Part shown: positions 1 to 8,232 of the stretch, one piece after another
Layout: every line of letters starts with the position of its first letter
How positions within the stretch are numbered: the stretch's first letter is position 1
Assembly: GCF_014773435.2 (NCBI RefSeq)
Contig: NZ_JACXAG020000001.1
Coordinates: 124,001-188,000, forward strand
DNA: 64,000 nt
Source: Polycladospora coralii
GTDB lineage: Bacteria > Bacillota > Bacilli > Thermoactinomycetales > Thermoactinomycetaceae
Reading direction: 5' to 3'
Position numbers and translations under genes: made by a program
Notes under the pieces: generated by a model
The model's database searches: none
Told to the model about the DNA's origin: nothing
What the model saw: only the letters and a program-made list of their open reading frames with translations

Positions 1-1161
1 GGTGATCTTTTCAATCCTAGAGAACGCGGTTTTTGGCAAGGTTTAATGCTTGGTATATTAGGTATTACAGGTTTATTCGGTCCTTTACTTGGAGGCTACA
101 TCGTTGATCACTATAGCTGGCAATGGACATTTTGGTTATTCTCACCATTCGGTATGATTGCTTTTGTCGTAATTCAAAAAGCATATCCCAAATGGGAAAA
201 CAAACATAAGCATAAAGCGATTGATTACGTAGGCGCATTATTACTAAGTTTATTTTTATTCCTTCTCTTACTCATTTTCACATTAGGTAAATCCACATAT
301 GCTTGGTCTTCACTACAAATGACTGTATTAACCTTAGTCGCCTTTGTTATTTTATTTCTGTTCATCAAGTGGGAAAATCAATTGAGCTTTCCGATTCTAC
401 CGCTCTATCTATTTAAAAATAGAAATTTTATAGTCGCTAATCTCACGGGGGTTTTGCTCACTGTGGGCATGGCAGGCGCACTCATTTATTCGCCTTTTTA
501 TATTCAAGGTGTATTAGGCTTATCTGCAATCCAAACCGGAATAGTAATGATGTATGCCACTTTGGCAATGGCACTATCTGGATTAATGAGTGGCTTTCTT
601 CTATCAAAATCACTTAATTTCAAAATAATGGCGTTGATTGGGATATCCTTTATGGCGATTGGGATGTATTTACATGCCACGCTAACGCCATCTTCCTCTT
701 ATACCTATATTACAATACTCATGATTCTCATTGGATTTGGTATTGGGATGAACTATCCGGTCCTAACCATCGCTATCCAAAATTCAGTTGAACAACGATA
801 TTTGGGAGTAGCTACTGCTACGATGCAAACATTTCGTTCTCTTGGCAGCACGATTGGAGTGGCTATATTTGGAATTGTCATGAGTATATCGCTTAATAAT
901 CAACCAGCCGTTTCTTATCCAGAATTATCTGATCCGCAAATTTTATTAAAGAAGGATCAATTAGAATCCATACGAAATTCACTGTCAATTCAGCAAGTCA
1001 ATGCGTTTGATACCCAAATCAATTCTCTAAAAATCACTTTCAACGACGCTTTATCCAACGTTTTTGGTCTTGGATTTATTCTCATCCTAATGGCTTTACT
1101 ATGCGTCTTTCTATTACAACAAATGCCAATTGACTCTAGGAGTGGAAAACATGAAGCATAA
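1..1161 (+). CDS. MFS exporter, DHA2 (EmrB/QacA-like) type, 3' part only
   Basis: The reading frame is open from base 1, so the true start lies before the window. The visible 386 residues are about ten hydrophobic spans. The first residues (DLFNPRERG, then FGPLLGGYI and SWQWTFW) match the loop and helix pattern after TM4 in 14-helix DHA2 multidrug:proton antiporters. It would be a cytoplasmic-membrane drug or toxin exporter; the substrate cannot be read. The stop overlaps the start of the next gene by 11 bases, so the two are probably translated together. The family call is firm, the substrate is unknown. Confidence 0.85.
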   Translation, partial: GDLFNPRERGFWQGLMLGILGITGLFGPLLGGYIVDHYSWQWTFWLFSPFGMIAFVVIQKAYPKWENKHKHKAIDYVGALLLSLFLFLLLLIFTLGKSTYAWSSLQMTVLTLVAFVILFLFIKWENQLSFPILPLYLFKNRNFIVANLTGVLLTVGMAGALIYSPFYIQGVLGLSAIQTGIVMMYATLAMALSGLMSGFLLSKSLNFKIMALIGISFMAIGMYLHATLTPSSSYTYITILMILIGFGIGMNYPVLTIAIQNSVEQRYLGVATATMQTFRSLGSTIGVAIFGIVMSISLNNQPAVSYPELSDPQILLKKDQLESIRNSLSIQQVNAFDTQINSLKITFNDALSNVFGLGFILILMALLCVFLLQQMPIDSRSGKHEA

Positions 1162-1753
1162 CCCTTTAACAATAGGTGTATATACCTATAATGGTATGGA
1201 TTTACTAGATGCAACGGGTCCCATTGAAGTATTCACCTATGCTGCACATCAAACACCTCAAGGAAGAGAAAGAGGCATACAAATTGATACAATTGCTCAT
1301 ACGAAGGAGCCTATTCAAACTTACAGTGGTGTAACAATCGTCCCCACGACTTCTATCAAACATGCACCATTATATGACGTGCTTATCTTGCCTGGCGCTC
1401 CAGAATCTGAGCTCATACAGGCCGTTTCGAACAAACAAACACAAACATGGATCACGAAACAAGCACAAGGGAATCAATATACCACTTCTGTTTGTACAGG
1501 CGTTTATTTTCTGGCATATGCAGGATTACTTAATGGAAAAAAAGCAACGACACACCATAAAAGTTGTGACTTTTTAGCAACACACTTTCCAGCCATTCAC
1601 GTTCAAACTCATACGCGTTTTGTTGTTGATCAAACAATCATCACCTCTGGTGGTGTCACGTCTGGAATCGATATGGCCCTCTATTTGGTGGAAACGTTCC
1701 TTGGACAAGCAGCTGCTGATCGTGTAAAAGATGGTATTGAATTCAATCCGTGA
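1151..1753 (+). CDS. DJ-1/PfpI family protein (isonitrile-hydratase-like)
   Basis: A 200-residue class I glutamine-amidotransferase-like protein. It has the acidic residue of the family near the N-terminus (DATGPIEVF) and the nucleophile elbow SVCTG, followed by a HH pair (ATTHHKS). These are the hallmarks of the DJ-1/PfpI/InhA group: isonitrile hydratases, ThiJ-like proteins and the sensor half of GlxA/AraC regulators. No AraC DNA-binding domain follows. The ATG at 1151 was chosen because AGGAGTGG precedes it by about six bases. It overlaps the exporter stop, so the pair forms an operon. The specific substrate is unknown. Confidence 0.8.
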   Translation: MKHNPLTIGVYTYNGMDLLDATGPIEVFTYAAHQTPQGRERGIQIDTIAHTKEPIQTYSGVTIVPTTSIKHAPLYDVLILPGAPESELIQAVSNKQTQTWITKQAQGNQYTTSVCTGVYFLAYAGLLNGKKATTHHKSCDFLATHFPAIHVQTHTRFVVDQTIITSGGVTSGIDMALYLVETFLGQAAADRVKDGIEFNP

Positions 1754-2117
1754 ACTATTCATCCCCGAGATGGGAACTTCTCGTTTCATTGGGCGGCGCT
1801 TAGGCTCGAACCGAGCCTAAGCGCCGCCCAATCGTCACATAATAAAAGGTTTAAGGTTAATCGCCATAGGGATTACGGTCTGAGCTAAGTAAATATCCCG
1901 TCAGTGGAAGGGAGTTCCTAATAATCTCGCCAATTCATTTGTGTGCGTGTTCAATATTCAGTTACAGCCAGACTTTTTACATATATCTGCTTGATATTTG
2001 GAAGAAACACTAAATTAGATCTGCACTACAAACTAGTCTATATAAATAGCAGATCACCCATTAATAAAGCAGCTCCTATACTCATCTCTGCTTACACTAA
2101 TTGGGGTGAAAAGGAAC
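1754..2117. other. Intergenic region with no convincing gene
   Basis: This gap holds a long GC-rich perfect palindrome (1788-1832) and then AT-rich sequence. An open frame at 1943-2254 on the plus strand lacks a ribosome binding site, has no recognisable motifs, and runs through the terminator and into the gene on the other strand. I see no gene, tRNA or known riboswitch here. Confidence 0.5.
1788..1832. repeat. 21-bp perfect inverted repeat with 3-nt loop
   Basis: Bases 1788-1808 are the exact reverse complement of 1812-1832, around the loop AAC. The stem is GC-rich (core GGGCGGCGC), unlike the AT-rich surroundings. It lies 35 bases after the PfpI-like stop. No T-tract follows on either strand, so it is not a textbook intrinsic terminator. 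It may still end transcription, or be a REP-like palindrome. Confidence 0.8.
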
Positions 2118-2146
2118 AAAAAAGGCTTCTTATCAAAGCCTTTTTG
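2118..2146 (-). terminator. Rho-independent terminator of the cupin gene
   Basis: A 10-bp stem (2119-2128 with 2136-2145, AAGCC core), followed on the minus strand by a run of T. It lies just after the stop of the minus-strand cupin gene. Confidence 0.85.
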
Positions 2147-2150
2147 AAAT

Positions 2151-3035
2151 TTAATCATTTTCTGCATCTGCTTTTGTTTGGTCTACAGTACCAAAAGGAT
2201 GCTCAGGGGGGCCGTAAATTGCGTATAACTTCATTGGCTGATTACCCGTATTGACTACATTATGCCACGTACCTGCTGGCACCATGATCGCAAAGCCATC
2301 ATAAGCTTCAGCCTTAAAATCTAATTGATCTTTTTGCTTACCCATTTGCACTAATCCTTGACCTTGTTCAATACGTAAGAATTGATCTGTGTCAGGGTGA
2401 ACTTCTAGCCCAATGTCATCCCCTACATCAATACTCATCAAAGTCACTTGTAGATGTTCACCTGTCCAAATCGCAGTACGATAGGTTTGATTTTGTTTCG
2501 TTGCTTGATCAATATTGACGACATAAGGCTTTTTACCATAATCTTTTAACGCAACCTTTTCTTCTCTGTGGATCATTAATGGGTGAAATCGTTGAACATT
2601 ACGTGCATGTTGATAACATGCACGTAGAAATAAATCTTGGATCGCTTTATTTTTCGTTCGCAAAAAACGATTTCGAGATTGTTCATAATCTTTTACCGCA
2701 GCTTGATACGCTTTTCGAATTCCCGCTTGATAATTTTGATCGGATAAATGACCCGCTTCATGTGTATGAGGTTCTTTCCCTATTAGTAGCGTATATATCT
2801 GTTTAAATTGATTCACTTGATCTTTTGCACCTTCTATCGCTTCACGAATTGCGTATTCGTGTTCTCCGTTAGGTGCGGACGCCGTTAAACCACGATATAA
2901 ACGAAGTGCATTTTCTCCGCTTTGTATCTCTCCCGCTATCGCTTCCAGTATGTAATGATCTTCTGGTTCGTCTATATGGAAGTTTACTGGATAAGGATTC
3001 GGATTACCGTTATACATAGGATACACGCCGTACAT
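2151..3035 (-). CDS. Two-domain protein: helical ferritin-like N-terminus plus C-terminal cupin
   Basis: 294 residues. The N-terminal 150 are helical and rich in Glu, His and Gln (for example EDHYILEAIAGEI), resembling the ferritin-like/YhjR-type four-helix fold. The C-terminal 120 form a cupin: motif 1 is around DIGLEVHPDTDQFLRIEQG and motif 2 is PAGTWHNVVNTG, with His metal ligands. The metal and function are unknown. The ATG at 3035 touches the GGGGGGAG ribosome site. The GTG at 3026, nine bases from that site, is the more likely start. The gene ends at its own terminator and stands alone. Confidence 0.6.
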   Translation of the reverse strand: MYGVYPMYNGNPNPYPVNFHIDEPEDHYILEAIAGEIQSGENALRLYRGLTASAPNGEHEYAIREAIEGAKDQVNQFKQIYTLLIGKEPHTHEAGHLSDQNYQAGIRKAYQAAVKDYEQSRNRFLRTKNKAIQDLFLRACYQHARNVQRFHPLMIHREEKVALKDYGKKPYVVNIDQATKQNQTYRTAIWTGEHLQVTLMSIDVGDDIGLEVHPDTDQFLRIEQGQGLVQMGKQKDQLDFKAEAYDGFAIMVPAGTWHNVVNTGNQPMKLYAIYGPPEHPFGTVDQTKADAEND

Positions 3036-3142
3036 CTCCCCCCTGTGATTTCAATGTATATTCCTATCATTTTTGTTGTACAAACCCTTTCTATCACACT
3101 TACATATTATGATCTTAAATGAAGTTCTGTAGGAGTGAGCAT

Positions 3143-3490
3143 ATGATAAAAAGCAAAAGAGGACTGCATATTAGGATTAACCAGCAAAATCTGTCATGCA
3201 CAACTTACCGCGTCATTGTAGTAGATATAAATGAAAGATTATATATCCTTGAAGTAGAAACACAACAACGCTTTGTCTTAAGCGAGTCTGAAGACGAGTT
3301 ACTCAGAGAACTTTTTAGCAGCTTCATCGGCACTGAGGATCAAAATTTTGCAAATGCAAACATGCTCTTGCTCGATATTTGTACTTACCAAAATCAAATC
3401 ATTACCATCCTCAGGAGAGATCACTATCGGTTATTAGACGCTATCTCATCGGTGACAGCAAACCGATTTCTTTCAAATATACCGCAATGA
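3143..3490 (+). CDS. Small protein of unknown function
   Basis: 115 residues starting at the ATG after AGGAGTGAGCAT. I do not recognise the family. The first 60 residues alternate hydrophobic positions like a small beta-rich domain (YRVIVVDINERLYILEVE). The second half is more helical. There is no signal peptide or membrane span. It is divergent from the cupin gene and convergent with the GDP-mannose pyrophosphorylase gene. The good ribosome site and clean frame argue that it is real. Confidence 0.55.
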   Translation: MIKSKRGLHIRINQQNLSCTTYRVIVVDINERLYILEVETQQRFVLSESEDELLRELFSSFIGTEDQNFANANMLLLDICTYQNQIITILRRDHYRLLDAISSVTANRFLSNIPQ

Positions 3491-3494
3491 TCTT

Positions 3495-3524
3495 CACTAG
3501 GTGGAGTTTCTACTCCATCTAGTG
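3495..3524. repeat. Hairpin with AGGTGGAG core between convergent genes
   Basis: A 13-bp stem with one G-U pair (3495-3507 with 3512-3524) and loop TTCT. There is no T-tract on either side. It belongs to a set of look-alike hairpins in this window (10611-10640, 23795-23824, 45286-45314). Confidence 0.65.
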
Positions 3525-3531
3525 CCCCTGC

Positions 3532-4902
3532 TTATCCGCTGTGAGCCGTACAATTTCTCTCTATATCTTCCCATTTCAAATAGAGGCGCTTAATATCTTC
3601 TTCTACAAGTTGATCACCAGATTGTACTTCAATAAATTCCAAATCTGTGCTTGCATATAAACCGTGCAAGGAGCCAACTGGTATATGCCGGATATCTGAA
3701 GGGGCAACATCATAAATCTTTCCATTAAATGCTAGCTTGCCCCTCCCTTTTGTTATGGTCCATACTTCTTCCCGATGATTATGCATCTGGTAGCTAATAT
3801 TTTTACCTGCATAAAGAAATACACGTTTTACGAGTGTCTCGTGATCATGCTCAACTTGATGATCTAATACTTTATACCAACCCCACTGCCGTTCTTCATA
3901 CATGGGTCGTGATAAGAAAGTGTCTTTAAAATGCTTGACATGGTTACTCATCGCTTTATCAGCTACCAATATCCCATCTTGACTTGCAGCAATGATACAA
4001 TCATTCATTCCTAATGCAATAATAGGAATGTTGAGTTCGTTTACGAGATGCGTATTAATCGACTTTGAGTCAATCCTCCCTTTCCCATTTCGGTGAACGG
4101 GCATTTCTTCCGTAAGCGATTCCCAGGTTCCTAAATCCTTCCATAATCCGTGAAATGAAACTACTTTTTTATTGGGTTCATTTTCAATGATCTCATAGTC
4201 AAAACTTGTACAAGGTAATGTGTGATACGATTCAAGTAACTGATGATAAGTGTTGGGATAGCCCCCCTCATTTAATTTAGAGAGTAAATAGCCACATTTA
4301 AAAGCAAATACACCACTATTCCACATAGCACCTTCTTCGATTAGTTTTGACGCTGTAGTACGATCTGGTTTCTCAACAAACCGCTCAACAAGTCGTGCAT
4401 CTTGGGTCTCTTCATTTTGAGGAACGATATATCCGTAACGCTCTGAAGGGGTATTCGCCTTAATCCCCATTAACGCGACATGAGTATCTTGAGATTGTAT
4501 GATCGCATCAAGGTTGAGAAGTGATTCAAAAAAATGATCATCTACATAAAGATCTACAGGAATCACAATGATTGTCTCATCTGCTGTAACTTCTGAAAAT
4601 AATTGTAAATAGGTTGTTGCTAAAGAAATGGCTGGAAAAGTATCTCGTTGAGCGGGTTCTATTACAAGTGGTACGGATGCTCCGATTTGCTGGGAAATCA
4701 TACTTTTTTGCCCTTCATGGGTAGCTATGATCGCATTATCAGTCAATCCCAATTGTGTCAATTGCCGCCAGTTTCTTTGAATCATTGATTCCTTCAATCC
4801 TTGCTCATGATCTAATAGACGTAAAAACTGCTTCGAGCGAATCTGATTAGAAAGCGGCCATAATCGCTTACCCATTCCACCCGATAACAAAACGAGTCGC
4901 AT
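3532..4902 (-). CDS. manC: Mannose-1-phosphate guanylyltransferase with C-terminal cupin (isomerase-type) domain
   Basis: 456 residues. The N-terminus has the nucleotidyltransferase signature LLSGGMGKRLWPLS and later FVEKPDR, which bind GTP and sugar phosphate. The C-terminal 110 residues are a cupin with MHNHREEVW, as in type II phosphomannose isomerase/GMP fusions. It would make GDP-mannose from mannose-1-phosphate in the cytoplasm. The start ATG at 4902 follows AAAGGAGGTG with good spacing; an upstream in-frame start would include that site. It is the second gene of a pair with the glycosyltransferase at 4920-5699 and faces a phosphohexomutase, so it probably feeds a mannose-containing glycan. 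Confidence 0.85.
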   Translation of the reverse strand: MRLVLLSGGMGKRLWPLSNQIRSKQFLRLLDHEQGLKESMIQRNWRQLTQLGLTDNAIIATHEGQKSMISQQIGASVPLVIEPAQRDTFPAISLATTYLQLFSEVTADETIIVIPVDLYVDDHFFESLLNLDAIIQSQDTHVALMGIKANTPSERYGYIVPQNEETQDARLVERFVEKPDRTTASKLIEEGAMWNSGVFAFKCGYLLSKLNEGGYPNTYHQLLESYHTLPCTSFDYEIIENEPNKKVVSFHGLWKDLGTWESLTEEMPVHRNGKGRIDSKSINTHLVNELNIPIIALGMNDCIIAASQDGILVADKAMSNHVKHFKDTFLSRPMYEERQWGWYKVLDHQVEHDHETLVKRVFLYAGKNISYQMHNHREEVWTITKGRGKLAFNGKIYDVAPSDIRHIPVGSLHGLYASTDLEFIEVQSGDQLVEEDIKRLYLKWEDIERNCTAHSG

Positions 4903-4919
4903 AGTAAGCACCTCCTTTT

Positions 4920-5699
4920 TCATTTTATAAATTCTGAAAAGTTGTTTCGATTAAATTCTCCTTCGTGATTTGCAAAAGTAATTTTGCCGTACAATTTTCT
5001 GTTATCAAGATACTGTGGAATATTCTGTTTCCTTAAGCCATCACTAAAAATAACATATTCATGACGACCGCTTCCATCTAAGTACTGCACATACTCTAGT
5101 ATGTCATTTCGTATAAAATACGTACAATGAACCACATCCACTTCATAAGTACCTTTGATCTTTTGATAAAAAAGTTGGTAGTATAGCTCATTCTCTTTAA
5201 AATAGCCATGCTCGTCTGTAGCAGCATGAAAGTTAGAATAAAGTAGATTAGGTTGATCAGCGTTTATCAAAAATGGAGCGATTACGGGTTTCCCAGTCTG
5301 ATAAAGTTTTTCTAGTGTATCTGGCGCGATAAAATTATCACAATCGACAACGAAGTAATGGCTATCTCTTTGTAATGCCCATTTTATTGAATCTTGACGA
5401 AATCCCCCTAAAATTTTGAAGCGCAAGCCATTCCATTCATGGGGTGCAAACTTTTCGATGGGTTCTGCCACATCACTAGCATCGAAATAGATTTCACCAT
5501 ACCTGCCTTGTACACTTTCAATCCAATTTTCCAATGCGTGTGCCGTATGATCCGTATTATTATTAGTCCTTATGTAAAGATTGATTTGCTCAGATGGATA
5601 GGTTTGTTCTTCAATACACCGCAAGTAGTACGGTAATATATGTTCTTTATCTTTTGCTAAAATGGCGATTGTAACCTTCTCATTCATTTTATGAGACAA
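4920..5699 (-). CDS. Glycosyltransferase, GT-A fold
   Basis: 259 residues. The N-terminus (VTIAILAKDKEHILPYYL) and the acidic motif FVVDCDNF (a DxD-type metal site) mark a GT-A glycosyltransferase similar to the procollagen galactosyltransferase-like group. It resembles the first domain of the protein at 27129-28895. The likely start is TTG at 5699, eight bases after AAAGGAGG; an internal ATG five codons later is the alternative. It sits directly upstream of manC, so GDP-mannose is a plausible donor. The acceptor is unknown. Confidence 0.7.
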   Translation of the reverse strand: MSHKMNEKVTIAILAKDKEHILPYYLRCIEEQTYPSEQINLYIRTNNNTDHTAHALENWIESVQGRYGEIYFDASDVAEPIEKFAPHEWNGLRFKILGGFRQDSIKWALQRDSHYFVVDCDNFIAPDTLEKLYQTGKPVIAPFLINADQPNLLYSNFHAATDEHGYFKENELYYQLFYQKIKGTYEVDVVHCTYFIRNDILEYVQYLDGSGRHEYVIFSDGLRKQNIPQYLDNRKLYGKITFANHEGEFNRNNFSEFIK

Positions 5700-5861
5700 T
5701 ACGTAATCCTCCTTTCTAATCTATATATGAATATGGTCATACCCTATAAAATATGCAACCTACTACTCCCCAACAAATAAAGCGCCCTGCACTGTGCTGT
5801 TTCTCAAAGTGGGTACATAGGATGTAACATTTATATTTATGATTGCGATGGAGGGGTTTTG

Positions 5862-7541
5862 ATGAATCAAGCTTATTTACATTGGTTAAACCACCCTAAA
5901 ATAGATCAAAAAACACGACAAGAGTTAAATGAAATAACAGATATAAACGAGATTGAAGATCGATTCTATCAGTATCTACCGTTTGGTACTGGAGGTATTC
6001 GAGGTCTACTCGGTGCTGGCACCAATCGTTTAAATCAATATACCATTAGAAGAATTAGTGATGGTGTTGCAAGATATTTTCTTGATAAAAAAAAGGATCA
6101 CCATAAAGATGCAATTGTAATTGCCTACGATTGTCGTCTTCATTCTCGTGATTTCGCACTTGAATCTGCCATGGTGTTCGCCCATTATGGTATTCCTGTT
6201 TATCTGTTTGCAGAATTACGTCCAACTCCATTACTCAGTTTCACAGTTCGTTATTTACGTGCCCTAGGTGGTATCGTGATCACGGCTAGTCACAATGCTG
6301 CTCCATATAATGGTTATAAGGTATACGGAGCAGATGGTGCTCAATTACTCCCAGAAGAAACCCAGCAAATTTCCCGTAAAATTGATGAAGTAAAGGATGA
6401 GATCGACCTTTCTGTCTATCCATTACAGGAGGTACACGCACAAGGGCAACTACATTGGCTCGGTAAAGAAATCGATGAACAATATTTATCTTATCTTTGT
6501 CGTGAAAATTTCGATCTCCAAAAAAACAGCCCTATTCGAGTCGTATTCACACCACTACACGGAACAGGAACCACACTTATTCCCAGCAGTTTAAAGAGAT
6601 TAGGATTTCATAACCTCTATCTTGTTCCTGAGCAATCTTTTCCTGACCCTAATTTTTCTACAGTAGGCACACCCAATCCCGAAAAAGTTGAGTCGCTCAA
6701 TATGGCCAAGAAGCTGGCACAAGAAGTTGGAGCTGATGTGGTTATTGGTAGTGATCCTGATGCAGATCGGGTAGGTGTGATGATTAGGTGTAATCAAGAA
6801 ATTCATTCCCTCACGGGGAATCAGATAGGCGTACTATTATTATATTATCGTCTTTATCTAGCGAAGATACAGGGAACACTACCTGATGATGGTATCGCTT
6901 TGAAAACAATCGTCACCTCTGATATGGGAGAAAAAATTGCCTCTCACTATGGAGTTAAAATGATGAATGTGTTAACTGGATTTAAGTACATTGCGGCAAA
7001 AATAGAGGAAATCGAACAAGAAAATATGGGAACATTCATGATGGCCTATGAGGAGAGTTGTGGTTATCTGATGGGTAATTGGGTGCGTGATAAAGATGCC
7101 ATTCAAGCATCAGCTTGGATTTGTAATATGGCTGCCCATTTTCATAGCATTGGACTTACTTTAAAACAAGTACTCCATCAATTATTTGAGCGATTTGGTT
7201 ACTATCATGAAGCGCAATACGTACTACATTATCCTGGAAAAGAAGGAAAAAGACAGATGATGCAGTTCATGGCGTACCTTCGTAATCATCCACCTATTGA
7301 TTTAGGCAATAAAAAAGTAATTCGTATGGAAGATTATCAATCCGGATTCAATTCATTGCCTCCTTCCAATGTCTTGAAAATTCATTTAGAAGATCAAAGC
7401 TGGGTTGCGATTCGACCTTCTGGAACAGAACCGAAATTAAAATTTTACTTGAGTGTAGTCGATGATTCACACGAACTTGCGGAGAAAAAGATGATTGAGA
7501 TAAAAAAGGGAATCGAGGATATTGTTTGTATTACAAACTAG
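5862..7541 (+). CDS. pgcA: Alpha-phosphohexomutase (phosphoglucomutase/phosphomannomutase)
   Basis: 559 residues, the usual length for the PgcA group. The active-site serine loop is ITASHNAAPYNGYK. The metal loop is GSDPDADRVG, the sugar loop includes EESCGY, and the phosphate-binding loop is RPSGTEPK. It would convert glucose-6-P to glucose-1-P (or the mannose forms), supplying dTDP-glucose/rhamnose or GDP-mannose synthesis. The ATG at 5862 is seven bases after GGAGG; the preceding TTG is less well placed. It is divergent from the manC/glycosyltransferase pair, which supports a joint role in glycan precursors. The symbol is by family resemblance. Confidence 0.88.
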   Translation: MNQAYLHWLNHPKIDQKTRQELNEITDINEIEDRFYQYLPFGTGGIRGLLGAGTNRLNQYTIRRISDGVARYFLDKKKDHHKDAIVIAYDCRLHSRDFALESAMVFAHYGIPVYLFAELRPTPLLSFTVRYLRALGGIVITASHNAAPYNGYKVYGADGAQLLPEETQQISRKIDEVKDEIDLSVYPLQEVHAQGQLHWLGKEIDEQYLSYLCRENFDLQKNSPIRVVFTPLHGTGTTLIPSSLKRLGFHNLYLVPEQSFPDPNFSTVGTPNPEKVESLNMAKKLAQEVGADVVIGSDPDADRVGVMIRCNQEIHSLTGNQIGVLLLYYRLYLAKIQGTLPDDGIALKTIVTSDMGEKIASHYGVKMMNVLTGFKYIAAKIEEIEQENMGTFMMAYEESCGYLMGNWVRDKDAIQASAWICNMAAHFHSIGLTLKQVLHQLFERFGYYHEAQYVLHYPGKEGKRQMMQFMAYLRNHPPIDLGNKKVIRMEDYQSGFNSLPPSNVLKIHLEDQSWVAIRPSGTEPKLKFYLSVVDDSHELAEKKMIEIKKGIEDIVCITN

Positions 7542-7569
7542 TATGCATTTTTCTACTTTTTTCACAAAT

Positions 7570-7616
7570 AAAAAGTCTAATTTCTCAATATTACACGAGA
7601 GAAGTTAGACTTTTTT
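7570..7616. terminator. Bidirectional terminator
   Basis: A 17-bp stem with one G-U pair (7570-7586 with 7599-7615) with A-run and T-run flanks, between the convergent phosphohexomutase and SnoaL-like genes. Confidence 0.9.
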
Positions 7617-7637
7617 AACCTTATTCAGTCAAGCAGC

Positions 7638-8000
7638 TCACTTGATGCAATAAGAATCAATTCTTTGTAGTTCATTTTTATCATTGAAAGTATAGACATC
7701 ACTGGCTGATACAAAAGATAACCGTTCACCATTGCGAATAAATTCAGCTGTTCCATTTACTGCTACGCAATTTTTTTCAGAAATGACATTCAATGTGGTA
7801 AATTTAGTGGTGATCGTTTCGAAATAATTTGAAACTTGCTTGCATTCTTCTATCACAGCTTCTCTACCTACTAAGGTTTTGTCCCCAACGATATTCCATT
7901 CTAGTGTTTTTGCTAGAAATGGAAATGTAGTCTCAAAATTACCATTAGAAAAAGACTCTGCTATTTGTTTTTGTGTAAGGACAGGGTCTACTGAAGTCAT
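7638..8000 (-). CDS. SnoaL/NTF2-like domain protein
   Basis: 120 residues. The opening helix region, then NWNIVG-type (LEWNIVGDKTLVGREAV) and alternating strands to the C-terminus, match the SnoaL-like cone-shaped fold used by small isomerases, hydrolases and ligand binders. The start ATG follows a GGGGGGATT site. No partner gene is nearby and the reaction cannot be predicted. Confidence 0.65.
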   Translation of the reverse strand: MTSVDPVLTQKQIAESFSNGNFETTFPFLAKTLEWNIVGDKTLVGREAVIEECKQVSNYFETITTKFTTLNVISEKNCVAVNGTAEFIRNGERLSFVSASDVYTFNDKNELQRIDSYCIK

Positions 8001-8147
8001 CGTTCAATCCCCCCTCAAAAATGAGATATATTTCATTATATAATATAAACGTACAAATGTCTTGCAGAATATGGCTATCTTTCACCTCGTTTGTCACTGT
8101 CGATCGAACACCTACGCACATCGACCGAGTGCATAGAGCTCCTTCTG

Positions 8148-8188
8148 AAGCGTCCATCATCTCTTTATGTTTATGCAGATGGACGCTT
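8148..8188. repeat. 11-bp inverted repeat
   Basis: AAGCGTCCATC (8148-8158) is matched by its reverse complement at 8178-8188, with a 19-nt loop, in the gap after the LctP stop. A T-rich stretch follows on the plus side. It may act as a weak terminator. Confidence 0.5.
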
Positions 8189-8232
8189 TGGTTGATATTG
8201 TTTGCGATACAAACTGGTATGTTTTAACCTTT

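Noticed and set aside
1943-2254. 103-codon plus-strand open frame
   Set aside because: No ribosome site or motif, and it runs through a terminator into the cupin gene on the other strand.
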